A DNA stretch of 64,000 bases, from assembly GCA_036676475.1 (NCBI GenBank), contig JAKFCU010000006.1:54938-118937 (forward strand), read 5' to 3'. Numbering within the stretch: position 1 is the stretch's first letter; each line of letters starts with the position of its first letter. Position numbers and translations under genes: made by a program. Source of the DNA: LC029 sp036676475 (GTDB taxonomy: Bacteria; Bacillota; Bacilli; Aneurinibacillales; RAOX-1). The notes beneath the pieces are model-generated. The model saw nothing but the letters and a program-made list of their open reading frames with translations, was not told the DNA's origin and did not search any database. This document shows positions 51,487 through 60,057 of this stretch, piece after piece.

Positions 51487-51692
51487 TGTATAATTCCTTT
51501 CCCCAGGTTATTACGTTATTTCTAATGTAACATGTTCAAAACAGAATGCCAAATGCTTCGTGAAATGTTTAACAATTGAACACTGACTGATCAGAGTTCC
51601 TAAAATTGAAAAAGCATGGCGAAGAAGGTTATTTCCTTCATTAAGAGAATACAATAATAATGGAATCTAAACATAGAAGGTGTGGCAAAATA

Positions 51693-52481
51693 ATGGATTA
51701 TAAATTGATGTTAAATCTAGCAAAAAAATGGGTGATGGAAGCAGGGAAGATGAGTCAGGAAAAAGCGAGAAACGAGCTTGAGGTTACTTTTAAATCCTCC
51801 CCATCTGATCTGGTCACGATCGTGGATAAAGAGATTGAAAGCTTTATGTCCGAAAACATTCTTTCTCATTATCCTGATCATGGAATTGTGGGAGAAGAGG
51901 GAGTTTTTGAAAAAGATCCAGATCAATTTGATACCCTATGGATTATTGATCCCATTGATGGGACAACCAACTTTGTTCATCAGAAGATGAACTATGTGAT
52001 TAGTCTAGCTCTCGTTCATAAGGGGGAAGGGCAGTTCGGAATTATTTATGATCCATCAAGAGATGAACTGTTTTGGGCAGCAAAAGGTCAAGGTGCCTTT
52101 CTTAATGAGGATCGTTTGCAACTTGAGTCTTCTGTGAACATGAATGAAGCCTTATTATGTACAAACTTATTTTGGAGTAGGCGGGCTGAAGCGAATGGTC
52201 TTTTAGAGCTGATTTATGAATTGCCTAAGAAATGCAGAGGAATTCGAGTTTATGGATGTGCGGCCCTAGAGATGGCCTATGTAGCTGCAGGCAGAGTAGA
52301 CGTTTATGTAAGTATGAATCTCAATCCTTGGGATTTTGCAGGAGGAAAAATTATTTTGGAGGAGGCAGGGGGAAAGGTCACCAAGCTGAATGGGGATGAA
52401 CTGACTTTCCGAAGGGCAAGTCCACTCATTGCCTGTCATCCGTCCTTACATACAGAGTTCCTTACTTATCTAAAGAAGTAA
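51693..52481 (+). CDS. Inositol monophosphatase family protein
   Basis: 262 residues. Metal-binding motifs GEEG (about residue 70), WIIDPIDGTTNFVHQ (about 86-100) and NPWDFAGGKIILEEAGG near the C-terminus are complete. The family dephosphorylates inositol phosphate, 3'-phosphoadenosine phosphate or sugar phosphates. ATG 51693 follows AAGGTG by 10 bases. Confidence 0.9.
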   Translation: MDYKLMLNLAKKWVMEAGKMSQEKARNELEVTFKSSPSDLVTIVDKEIESFMSENILSHYPDHGIVGEEGVFEKDPDQFDTLWIIDPIDGTTNFVHQKMNYVISLALVHKGEGQFGIIYDPSRDELFWAAKGQGAFLNEDRLQLESSVNMNEALLCTNLFWSRRAEANGLLELIYELPKKCRGIRVYGCAALEMAYVAAGRVDVYVSMNLNPWDFAGGKIILEEAGGKVTKLNGDELTFRRASPLIACHPSLHTEFLTYLKK

Positions 52482-52555
52482 ACTTACTAGGCGAATTGAA
52501 AAGTATAAGTTTTTTCATTTTTCCTTCTCTACATAAGTGCAGCCGAATTTTCTTT

Positions 52556-52611
52556 ACACTTATTGATCAAGTGTTATACGCATAAGGTGAAGCCTGTAGC
52601 TTTCTTACACT
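52556..52611 (-). repeat. Family A repeat copy (first of a tandem pair)
   Basis: ACACTTATTGATCAAGTGTT, ATACGCATAAGGTGAAGCCT, GTAGCTTTCTTACACTT. Confidence 0.88.
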
Positions 52612-52660
52612 TATTGGTCAAGTGTTATACGCATAGGGCTAAGCCTGTAGCTTTCTTACA
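52606..52660 (-). repeat. Family A repeat copy (second of a tandem pair)
   Basis: ACACTTATTGGTCAAGTGTT, ATACGCATAGGGCTAAGCCT, GTAGCTTTCTTACA; shares ACACTT with its neighbour. The following 52661-52903 holds no gene I recognise and no preQ1 riboswitch. Confidence 0.88.
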
Positions 52661-52903
52661 AATGTTACAGGTTGCAATTCAATGGAAAATACCGCATAAT
52701 AGCAAATGAAAAAATGAATATCTTGCGTTGTTTTGTGGGGGAACCAACGGAAAAAACATCCACAGGCTCATTATTATATTGGTTTTAGTGTGATACCGCT
52801 CCCCATTAGCCTGTTGATCAGTTTTCAATGGCAAACGGCAGAGTGGTTTTCTGTGTTTTCTGGAAAAATCCCGCATTGCATCGCTAATATGGAGGAATAT
52901 ATC

Positions 52904-53323
52904 GTGGCAACTGTTCAACATAATTATGATAAATACAAAGGAATTCGTTTTGATACGCAAGATGCTACGGTTATCCTAGTAGATATCCTAGAAACCATCC
53001 CCTATGAATACGCAGGAAAACGTACGGAGGTTATGATTCCCACGAATGAATTCACCTCTGTATGCCCTTGGTCGGGTCTGCCGGATTTCGCCGACATTAA
53101 GATTACTTACGTACCAAATGAAACCTTGATTGAAATGAAGTCATTGAAGTACTATTTGACTTCTTATCGAAACGTAGGAATTTACCAGGAACATGCCACC
53201 AATCGCATACTGAATGATTTGGTCGCCTGCTGTGACCCTCTGTATATGAAGATTGAAGCCGATTGGAATGCAAGAGGCGGCCTGGGTACCAATGTTGTCG
53301 TTGAATACACCAAAGAAGGATAG
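52904..53323 (+). CDS. queF: NADPH-dependent 7-cyano-7-deazaguanine reductase QueF
   Basis: 139 residues. It reduces preQ0 to preQ1 in queuosine synthesis. The catalytic cysteine is in TNEFTSVCPWSGLPDF and the substrate-binding block ESKSLKLYL appears as EMKSLKYYLTSYRNVG. GGAGG 8 bases upstream selects GTG 52904; an earlier in-frame ATG lies in front of that site. B. subtilis QueF has about 165 residues, so this one is short at the C-terminus, but the fold blocks are complete. The other queuosine genes are not in the window. Confidence 0.88.
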   Translation: MATVQHNYDKYKGIRFDTQDATVILVDILETIPYEYAGKRTEVMIPTNEFTSVCPWSGLPDFADIKITYVPNETLIEMKSLKYYLTSYRNVGIYQEHATNRILNDLVACCDPLYMKIEADWNARGGLGTNVVVEYTKEG

Positions 53324-53329
53324 AGTGCG

Positions 53330-53542
53330 ATGAAGCAGCCGATGTCCTTTCTGGAAGTCAAAGAATTGCTAAGGGCATTTGGGATTTTCATTTATACCGG
53401 TGATGCGATTGGAGATTGCTTGCTTATGGAAGAAGAGATCAAGGAACTTCATGAAGCAGGGCTGTTAGGTGAACCCGAGCTCTTCCGATCAGCCTTGATG
53501 GCTGTCCGCATTAGAATCTCGCAGTTAAAAGAAAAAGCCTAA
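53330..53542 (+). CDS. yqgQ: YqgQ-like DUF910 protein
   Basis: 70 residues. FLEVKELLRAFGIFIYTGDA followed by MEEEIKELHEAGLL matches the Bacillus YqgQ family as remembered (FIYTGDRE, LMEDELKELY). It starts 6 bases after queF and may be coupled to it; in Bacillus yqgQ is usually next to the glucokinase gene, which is absent here. A small three-helix protein of unknown role. Confidence 0.82.
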   Translation: MKQPMSFLEVKELLRAFGIFIYTGDAIGDCLLMEEEIKELHEAGLLGEPELFRSALMAVRIRISQLKEKA

Positions 53543-53558
53543 ATTTAATGGCCGACTC

Positions 53559-53626
53559 CTAAGGGTCTGACTCCCTCCATCTAGCACTCTATATAGTGAT
53601 AGAATGTATGGGGGTCTGACCCTTAG
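53559..53626. repeat. Family B palindrome
   Basis: CTAAGGGTCTGACTCCC (53559-53575) and GGGGGTCTGACCCTTAG (53610-53626) are inverted repeats with two mismatches. The centre holds another small palindrome CACTCTATATAGTG (53585-53598). Confidence 0.82.
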
Positions 53627-53642
53627 TTTTTAGTAGCCTCCT

Positions 53643-53671
53643 GTTTTATACGCTAGTACTTTCTTACACTT
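53643..53671 (-). repeat. Family A repeat, internally deleted copy
   Basis: GTTTTATACGCTAGTACTTT then CTTACACTT; the middle of the element is missing. Confidence 0.6.
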
Positions 53672-53719
53672 ATGGGTCAAGTATTATACGCATATAGCTA
53701 CGCTAGTAGCTTTCTTACC
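53665..53719 (-). repeat. Family A repeat copy
   Basis: ACACTTATGGGTCAAGTATT, ATACGCATATAGCTACGCTA, GTAGCTTTCTTACC with a GCTAC/GTAGC stem. Confidence 0.9.
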
Positions 53720-53807
53720 TATTTCTGCAACTTTTTGGGATGTTGCGGAGTAATAATTGATATAGATAGAGATACAAAAGAATAAGACTGCTTTGAGAGG
53801 GAGAAAC

Positions 53808-56198
53808 ATGCGAAAAAAGACGAAACGTAAACCGTGGAAGTGGATAATGGTTATGCTAGGGCTCTTTATCCTGCTGATCATAGGTGGTTGTACGGCACTA
53901 ATGTCTGTTGGGAACGTCATAATGGATAAAGATAAGGTGATGGAACATAACGAGTCTTCCATTATTTATGACAAAGATGAAAATGAGGTATCCAAGCTTT
54001 ATGTAGGTGAAAATCGTCAATATGTTGAATATCAAAACATTCCCCCGATCATCGTCAAAGCCTTTGTAAATACCGAAGACGAGCGCTTTTTCAGTCATAG
54101 TGGAGTCGACATCATATCTATCGGAAGAGCTTTATACAAGGACATTTTAGCTGGCAGTGCAGTGGAAGGGGCAAGCACGATTACACAGCAGCTGGCCAGA
54201 AACGTCTATCTAACGACCGAAAAATCACTGTGGAGAAAAACAAAAGAAGCTCTCATAGCCCTAAATCTAGAGAGGAATTATTCAAAAGAACAAATTCTAG
54301 AGTTTTATTTAAATGAAATCTTGTTCGGCGATGCGGTGTATGGCATTCAGGCTGCCTCAGAGTACTACTTTGGGAAAAAAGACTTGAATGAATTGAGCTT
54401 AGCGGAAGTAGCGACCCTTGCTGGTTTGCCAAAAGGACCGAATTCCTATTCGCCATTCCGTAATTATGAGAAGTCAGTGGAACGCCGCAAGATCGTTTTA
54501 ACGCTGATGGAGCGTAATGGAACCATTACCAAGGAACAAAAAGAAGCGGCAAGTGAGGAGGAGCTTGAGCTCGCTCCGAAAGGAAAAAAAGGCAAGGAAG
54601 GATATCAAGCCTATATTGATTATGTGATCAAGGAAGCGCAAGAGAAATACGGCTTAACAGAAAATCAGCTATATCGTGGTGGCTATAAGATTCATACCAA
54701 TCTCGATACTCAAGCCCAAAATGCCATGGTCAAGGCTTTTAACGATACCGATCTATTTCCGTCGGGCAAGTCTAAGGATAAAATTCAGGCCGGCATGGTC
54801 ATCATGGATCCTCATACGGGAGGAGTGGTGGCGATGATGGGAGGCAGAGACTATGCAAGCGGAGACTTCAACCGGGCCATCCAAGCAAAGCGAAGCCCCG
54901 GCTCTACCTTTAAGCCGATTGCCGTATATACGCCGGCATTAGAAAAAGGCTGGAATCCTTATGATATGCTCAAGGATGAAAAGATGACGTTCCCAGGCGG
55001 CTATAGTCCGAGCAACTGGAATGGAGACGGCTATTGGGGCGAGGTAACGATGTATGATGCCCTGAAGCGATCTAAAAACGTTCCGGCTGTTTGGTTGCTC
55101 AACGAAATGGGAATGGATACCAGTTTTCGTTATTTGGATCGATTCGGCATTCCTTATGATAAGCAGGCTGACCGGAAGCTTGGAATTGCCTTGGGGGATT
55201 TAACCCATGGTCTGTCCCCATTTGACATGGCTACAGCCTATAGCGCTTTTGCCAATCATGGGGTGATTATTGAACCTCATGCCATCTCGAAGCTCAAAGA
55301 TCGAGATGGAGAAATCACGGAACCCGAAATTTCCTCCTCTACGGTAATGACGGAACAAACCTCCTACTATATGACCATGATGTTGAAGGGGGTTGTAGAG
55401 GAAGGGACCGGTAAAAATGCCAGGATGAACCGCCCGGTTGCGGGTAAGACAGGGACCACGCAAATGGAAGGAACGAGAAACGGAAACCGTGATGCCTGGT
55501 TTGTCGGTTATACGCCTGAGTATGTAGGCTCCATTTGGATGGGCTACGATGTCCCTAACAGCAAAACCAATTATTTAAGAGAAGGCAGTGCGGTTACAGC
55601 CAAATTGTTTAAGGCGGTTATGACAGATGCGCTCAAAGGTAGAAAAGTGCAAGAATTTGAGCGGCCGAAAAATATCCAGGAATTAGTGCGTCCTGTTCAA
55701 TTCGAGCCGATTCAGGATTTAGCTGCTGAGCAATTAGTGGACTCCATTCATTTAACTTGGACAGCGAACCAAGAGGAAGGTACCCTCTATCGAGTTTATC
55801 GGTATCTAGATGATCCAGCGAAAAAGGAACTCCTCGGAGAAACGGAGTATAATGAGTGGGTAGATCTTTCCGTAGCCTTTGAACAGCCTGTTCATTATGT
55901 AGTGGTCCCTTATAATCTTCAACTGCAAAAAGAGGGAGGAGCATCAAATATAGTAGAAGTTACAACTGTGCCTGTAAATCCTGAACTATTGCCTCCTGAA
56001 GAAGATAATGGAACCCAACCTGGGGAAGAACCGAATCAAACGAACGAGCCAGGAACGGATCAGGGAGTAGAACAGGATAATAGCCAACCAGATGATTCAA
56101 CAAGTGACCAGCAAAAACCGGAGGATGGAAGGGAGGATTCTTTACCAACCCCTGACCTTTTAGAAGCCCCTTTGCCTGATCCGCAAGGAAATAGATAA
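53808..56198 (+). CDS. Class A penicillin-binding protein (PBP1 type)
   Basis: 796 residues. One N-terminal membrane anchor (MVMLGLFILLIIGGCTALMS), glycosyltransferase 51 domain with EDERFFSHSGVD and GASTITQQLARN, then the transpeptidase domain with SPGSTFKP (SxxK), SKN and AGKTGTTQ (KTG). A C-terminal fibronectin-III-like domain (IHLTWTANQEEGTLYRVYRY) and a Pro/Glu/Asp/Gln-rich tail of ~85 residues follow. It polymerises and cross-links peptidoglycan. AGAGGGAG selects ATG 53808. Confidence 0.93.
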   Translation: MRKKTKRKPWKWIMVMLGLFILLIIGGCTALMSVGNVIMDKDKVMEHNESSIIYDKDENEVSKLYVGENRQYVEYQNIPPIIVKAFVNTEDERFFSHSGVDIISIGRALYKDILAGSAVEGASTITQQLARNVYLTTEKSLWRKTKEALIALNLERNYSKEQILEFYLNEILFGDAVYGIQAASEYYFGKKDLNELSLAEVATLAGLPKGPNSYSPFRNYEKSVERRKIVLTLMERNGTITKEQKEAASEEELELAPKGKKGKEGYQAYIDYVIKEAQEKYGLTENQLYRGGYKIHTNLDTQAQNAMVKAFNDTDLFPSGKSKDKIQAGMVIMDPHTGGVVAMMGGRDYASGDFNRAIQAKRSPGSTFKPIAVYTPALEKGWNPYDMLKDEKMTFPGGYSPSNWNGDGYWGEVTMYDALKRSKNVPAVWLLNEMGMDTSFRYLDRFGIPYDKQADRKLGIALGDLTHGLSPFDMATAYSAFANHGVIIEPHAISKLKDRDGEITEPEISSSTVMTEQTSYYMTMMLKGVVEEGTGKNARMNRPVAGKTGTTQMEGTRNGNRDAWFVGYTPEYVGSIWMGYDVPNSKTNYLREGSAVTAKLFKAVMTDALKGRKVQEFERPKNIQELVRPVQFEPIQDLAAEQLVDSIHLTWTANQEEGTLYRVYRYLDDPAKKELLGETEYNEWVDLSVAFEQPVHYVVVPYNLQLQKEGGASNIVEVTTVPVNPELLPPEEDNGTQPGEEPNQTNEPGTDQGVEQDNSQPDDSTSDQQKPEDGREDSLPTPDLLEAPLPDPQGNR

Positions 56199-56296
56199 GG
56201 GGTCTGCCAGAATTTTATGGGTTGGAAATTTTCTAAAACATTCGATATCTCGTTTGTAATGTATTATAATAAAAAAAAAGCTTGGGAGGGAAGAAG

Positions 56297-56611
56297 ATGT
56301 CCATCCGTATCGATCATGATATAACCAATTACTTTCAAGATAGAATTAATAAGGCTAAGATTACTTTTGAGCGGGCAGTTGATTGCAAACATATAGAATT
56401 CGATGATCTTTACCCTTATATGAATGAGCATCCTCAGTTCTTTTGGTATAAACGCTATGTGGCTTGGCAGGAATTGTTAACCGTTGCGAATATTGCTGAC
56501 GAACTTGGGCTAGAATGGACCTCCCAGTTTACCGATATGCAAGTAGGCTTTATGAAGGGGAAGGTTTTAGAGGCTAAGGTTCTCGATAATTGGTATCCGG
56601 AAGAAGAATAA
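56297..56611 (+). CDS. Uncharacterised 104-aa protein
   Basis: Not recognised. Soluble, alpha-helical, with aromatic-rich YMNEHPQFFWYKRYVAWQEL in the middle and an acidic C-terminus YPEEE. GGGAGG lies 7 bases before ATG 56297. It stands between the PBP gene and a family B palindrome that probably terminates it. Confidence 0.62.
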   Translation: MSIRIDHDITNYFQDRINKAKITFERAVDCKHIEFDDLYPYMNEHPQFFWYKRYVAWQELLTVANIADELGLEWTSQFTDMQVGFMKGKVLEAKVLDNWYPEEE

Positions 56612-56618
56612 AATATAG

Positions 56619-56744
56619 AAAGAGGCTGACTCATAAGGGTCAGAACCCCTACAACCAACACGATATATAGTGACATTTTCAATGATGTCATACTATTTGG
56701 AGTGAATGTAGGATTTGACCCTTAGCCTTTGAGTCAGCCTCTTT
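56619..56744. repeat. Large family B palindrome (126 bases)
   Basis: Nested inverted repeats: AAAGAGGCTGACTCA/TGAGTCAGCCTCTTT (56619-56633, 56730-56744), TAAGGGTCA/TGACCCTTA (56634-56642, 56716-56724), CCTACA/TGTAGG (56648-56653, 56707-56712) and TGACAT/ATGTCA (56671-56676, 56685-56690). Ends in a T-rich tract, so it can terminate the gene before it. Confidence 0.9.
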
Positions 56745-56811
56745 TATTTTCGTTAGATTAAGGAGAAAATAGATCAATCAGAAATGTATTGGTTTGGGAG
56801 GAATATTCAAG

Positions 56812-57534
56812 ATGGCAAAAATGAGACTAGACAAGCTTTTATCCAACATGGGGATTGGAACAAGAAAAGATTTGAAAAAATTTGCAAAGGAAGGTTTGAT
56901 CCAAGTAGATGGAGAAATCATCAAAGATAGCAGTTATCACGTTGATCCGGAAATAAATAGGATTGAGTTTGATGGTGAAAAGATTATATATCGAGAATTT
57001 GTTTATATCATGCTTCACAAACCAAAAGGGGTGGTTTCGGCAACGGAGGACTTGGTCGAACGAACAGTAATTGATTTATTAGGTGACCAATATCGTCCGT
57101 TTGAAGTGTTTCCTGTAGGCAGATTAGATAAGGATACAGAAGGGCTCTTGATCCTTACCAATGACGGAAAAATGGCTCATGAAGTTCTTTCTCCCAGAAA
57201 GCATGTTCCTAAAACCTACTTTGCAGAAATCGAAGGGAAAGTAACGGATGACGATAAGGAGGCTTTTGTAAAAGGTGTTGTGTTAGATGATGGCTACAAA
57301 ACGCTGCCTGCAGAGCTAGTGGTTATCGAATCGGATGTACAATCTAAAATTGAACTGACCATTTTTGAAGGCAAGTTTCATCAGGTTAAACGGATGTTCG
57401 AAGCGGTAGGAAAAAAGGTGACTTATTTAAAAAGGATTAAAATGGGGAAATTAGAATTAGATCCTGGCCTTTTTTTAGGAGAATATCGCGAATTAACCGA
57501 AGAAGAGCTAGAGCTTTTGAAAAAAGTGGAATAA
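56812..57534 (+). CDS. Pseudouridine synthase, RsuA family
   Basis: 240 residues. N-terminal S4 domain (MRLDKLLSNMGIGTRKDLKK), then the catalytic motif GRLDKDTEGLLILTNDG with the essential aspartate, and KTYFAEIEG and QVKRMFEAVGKKVTYLKRI. RsuA-type enzymes modify U516 of 16S rRNA. GGGAGGAA precedes ATG 56812. The related RluB/RluE types are the alternative. Confidence 0.9.
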   Translation: MAKMRLDKLLSNMGIGTRKDLKKFAKEGLIQVDGEIIKDSSYHVDPEINRIEFDGEKIIYREFVYIMLHKPKGVVSATEDLVERTVIDLLGDQYRPFEVFPVGRLDKDTEGLLILTNDGKMAHEVLSPRKHVPKTYFAEIEGKVTDDDKEAFVKGVVLDDGYKTLPAELVVIESDVQSKIELTIFEGKFHQVKRMFEAVGKKVTYLKRIKMGKLELDPGLFLGEYRELTEEELELLKKVE

Positions 57535-57598
57535 GATGAAAAGCTTTGTGGATAATAATAAGACGTGTTACCAAACCCAATAAGGTGAGGGACTAATC

Positions 57599-59068
57599 TT
57601 GAAAAAAGTCATCTTCTTAATGATAGATTCCTTAATGCCTCATGTGTTAGAGGACTGCATCCAAAAACGTTTGGTACCCGCCTTGCAGTTTTTCAAGGAA
57701 AAGGGAATGTATTGGAAGGAGTGTACGACCGTTTTCCCGACGATGACGGCATCGGTCGATTGCTCCTTGATTACAGGAGAATATCCGGATCGCCATAAGA
57801 TTCCAGCCTTGATCTGGTACAATCCTAATGAAAATCGGATAGTCAATTACATAAACGGTTCATTACCTGTATGGAAGCTGGGATTATCCAGATGCACTCA
57901 TGATGTTTTATGCTCGTTGAATGATCAGCATTTGAGTAAAGAGGTGCAGACGATTTATGAAGAATTGGCTGATAGGGGAAAAACTTCTGGCTCGATCAAT
58001 CTGATTGCCAGGCGTTCTTATCAAAAATATGAAGTGTGCCCACCGTGGCTCCTTCGATTGATAACAAAATTCCGTTCTTTCGAAGACATCAGTGGGCCCG
58101 ATTTTCTAACGATTGGTTCGATTGCCCGTTCGCCCGTGCAGCCACCGATCCCTTGGGGATGGGATGAAACTGTTTTTCGTCATTTTGGCATCAATGATGC
58201 TTTTGCTGTCCGTGTTTTAAATCATCTCATTTCGAACAAAATTGTCCCTGATTTTACCATGGTTTATCTGCCGGATAATGATCATCAAGTTCATCTTCAG
58301 CCTAAGAAGGCATGTAAGATATTAACGAAGGTAGATAAAAAGCTGCAAACGATATTAAATCTGTTTCCTACCTGGGAGGAAGCGCTAAAGAGTTATGTGT
58401 TCATTATTACAGGAGATCATGGACAGACCGTGATCGGTCCATCATCCGATCATAACATTGACCTGGAAAATCTCCTCATCGGAATGAAAGTTAACAGGTA
58501 CGGAGAACAACCAACAAGTCAAGAGGATGTGATCCTAGCCAACAATGAAAGAATGAGCTATGTCTATCCCTTGAAAATGGGAGTAGAACAGGAAGTGGTT
58601 TATCGATTAAAGCAGGACCCGCGGATTGATATCATTGCTTGGAAAAAAGAAGATTGGGTTCACGTTTGTTCAGGTGAAAAGGAAGGTATACTTCGGTTTA
58701 GGAAAAATGGAGGCCTGCAAGATCCCTATGGACAATCTTGGGAATTGGATGGGAATGCAGAAATTCTGGAACTTGAATGTTTAAGTGAACAAAAAATTAC
58801 CTTTGGAAACTATCCTGATGCATTGTCACGGTTATATGGGGCTCTCTTTTCCCAAGACATCAGCCTGATTTCCTGTACAGCTAAACCGGGATACGAGTTT
58901 AAATCCATGTATGCTCCGACCCACCTAAATGGGGGAAGCCATGGTTCACTTCACCGAATAGATTCCACCATCCCCCTTATTATTAGTGGTGTGGAAAATC
59001 ATAAACTGCCGTTTGAATACCCTCGATTAGTGGATTTAAAAAAGTACATCCTTCATTTATTACAGTAG
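57599..59068 (+). CDS. Alkaline phosphatase superfamily phosphodiesterase
   Basis: 489 residues. Nucleotide pyrophosphatase/phosphodiesterase-like: first metal aspartate in FLMIDSL, nucleophile threonine in TVFPTMTASV, then DNDHQVH, TGDHGQT and the last histidine in NGGSHGSLH. There is no signal peptide, so it is cytoplasmic, unlike most secreted NPPs. TTG start after AAGGTGAGG. Its last 9 bases overlap the 3' end of the convergent EEP gene. Confidence 0.82.
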   Translation: MKKVIFLMIDSLMPHVLEDCIQKRLVPALQFFKEKGMYWKECTTVFPTMTASVDCSLITGEYPDRHKIPALIWYNPNENRIVNYINGSLPVWKLGLSRCTHDVLCSLNDQHLSKEVQTIYEELADRGKTSGSINLIARRSYQKYEVCPPWLLRLITKFRSFEDISGPDFLTIGSIARSPVQPPIPWGWDETVFRHFGINDAFAVRVLNHLISNKIVPDFTMVYLPDNDHQVHLQPKKACKILTKVDKKLQTILNLFPTWEEALKSYVFIITGDHGQTVIGPSSDHNIDLENLLIGMKVNRYGEQPTSQEDVILANNERMSYVYPLKMGVEQEVVYRLKQDPRIDIIAWKKEDWVHVCSGEKEGILRFRKNGGLQDPYGQSWELDGNAEILELECLSEQKITFGNYPDALSRLYGALFSQDISLISCTAKPGYEFKSMYAPTHLNGGSHGSLHRIDSTIPLIISGVENHKLPFEYPRLVDLKKYILHLLQ

Positions 59069-59719
59069 GCGGAGTGAAGCTAGAATGGGATAATGATCGG
59101 ACAATTCCAGATCAAGCACTTCATATTCGATAAGTTCAAATGAGGAAGAGGCAAAAATAAAATCAATTCTTTTGTTCAGGGGAAAGATGGTGGGATCACC
59201 TTCCTTCCCTGCCTTTTTGGCAAGGTCGTCAAGCAAGGGGAAAGCGTTAGGAGAAGTGGTGTTAAAATCACCGGCCAAAAGGTTAGGTTGGTCTGGGGAG
59301 AGAAGCTGCTCTAGCTGATTTATCTGAAGGGTTCTTTCTTGTCTTCCCAACCCAAGATGAGTGTTAATCATTTGAACTGGGCGATTGTGGACAAGAAGGG
59401 TAGTGCAAAGGGCCCCACGCTGTTCTTTTTCGCTTGGCAACATGATATTTTGGCAATGGAGGATCGGGAACCGTGAAAAGGTGGCATTTCCATATTGTCC
59501 ATCCCCAAGGGAAATATTACCGCCATAGATCGCTTGCATGGCCAATGAATTCTTAATCTCATTAAATTGCCAGCCTTTATTGGAATTGTTTTGTACCTCT
59601 TGAAGAGCAAGAATATCTAAGTTTTTCATTTGGAAGAAGTTGATCATTTTTTTTAGTGTAGGCCAATAAAAAATATTTTTTCCACTATGGATATTATAAC
59701 TGCACACCGTGATCTTCAT
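59060..59719 (-). CDS. Endonuclease/exonuclease/phosphatase (EEP) family hydrolase
   Basis: 219 residues. The EEP active site is complete: N in CSYNIHSGK, E in ILALQEVQNN, NTHLGLG, D and N in AGDFNTT, and SDHYPI at the end. The family cleaves phosphodiester or phosphomonoester bonds (DNA, sphingomyelin, inositol lipids). It overlaps convergently with the phosphodiesterase gene by 9 bases. The exact substrate is unknown. Confidence 0.87.
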   Translation of the reverse strand: MKITVCSYNIHSGKNIFYWPTLKKMINFFQMKNLDILALQEVQNNSNKGWQFNEIKNSLAMQAIYGGNISLGDGQYGNATFSRFPILHCQNIMLPSEKEQRGALCTTLLVHNRPVQMINTHLGLGRQERTLQINQLEQLLSPDQPNLLAGDFNTTSPNAFPLLDDLAKKAGKEGDPTIFPLNKRIDFIFASSSFELIEYEVLDLELSDHYPILASLRLL

Positions 59720-59753
59720 ATGATGGATCCATCCTTTCGAGTAAAATTAAGAA

Positions 59754-59775
59754 AGGAAGCGGTAAGTCCGCTTCC
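59754..59775. terminator. Terminator hairpin after the alpha/beta SASP gene
   Basis: GGAAGCGG and CCGCTTCC with a 5-6-base loop. Confidence 0.7.
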
Positions 59776-59798
59776 CAGAAGGAGGGTTTAATCCAGGT

Positions 59799-59999
59799 TT
59801 ACCGAAGGTTCGCCATTTGCTGTTCAGCGAACTGAACAAGTCGCTTCGTAATTTCTCCGCCTACAGAACCGTTTGCACGTGCTGTAGTATCAGCGCCAAG
59901 CTGAACCCCAAACTCACTAGCAATTTCATACTTCATTTGATCTAGAGCCTGGGCTGCTTGTGGTACTAATTTTTGATTAGAATTATTATCTTGAGCCAT
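59799..59999 (-). CDS. Alpha/beta-type small acid-soluble spore protein
   Basis: 66 residues. LDQMKYEIASEFGVQLGADT with the Gpr cleavage-type motif (E-x-A-x-E-[FL]-G-V), then RANGSVGGEITKRLVQFAEQ are the two conserved SASP regions. It saturates spore DNA and protects it. AAAGGAG precedes the ATG. Its upstream region contains the first DnaA box of the cluster at 60058. Confidence 0.95.
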   Translation of the reverse strand: MAQDNNSNQKLVPQAAQALDQMKYEIASEFGVQLGADTTARANGSVGGEITKRLVQFAEQQMANLR

Positions 60000-60057
60000 G
60001 ATCTAATCACTCCTTTTTTTGTTTTAGACAAAACAGGTTCGTCCTTAGAAAAGCTCT

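Noticed and set aside
52661..52903. preQ1 riboswitch before queF
   Set aside because: No pseudoknot core or A-rich tail of preQ1-I or preQ1-II could be found; a TGTGG/CCACA pairing alone is too weak.
52733..52903. N-terminal extension of QueF
   Set aside because: The frame is open, but the GGAGG-GTG at 52904 is a better start and the upstream residues do not resemble QueF.
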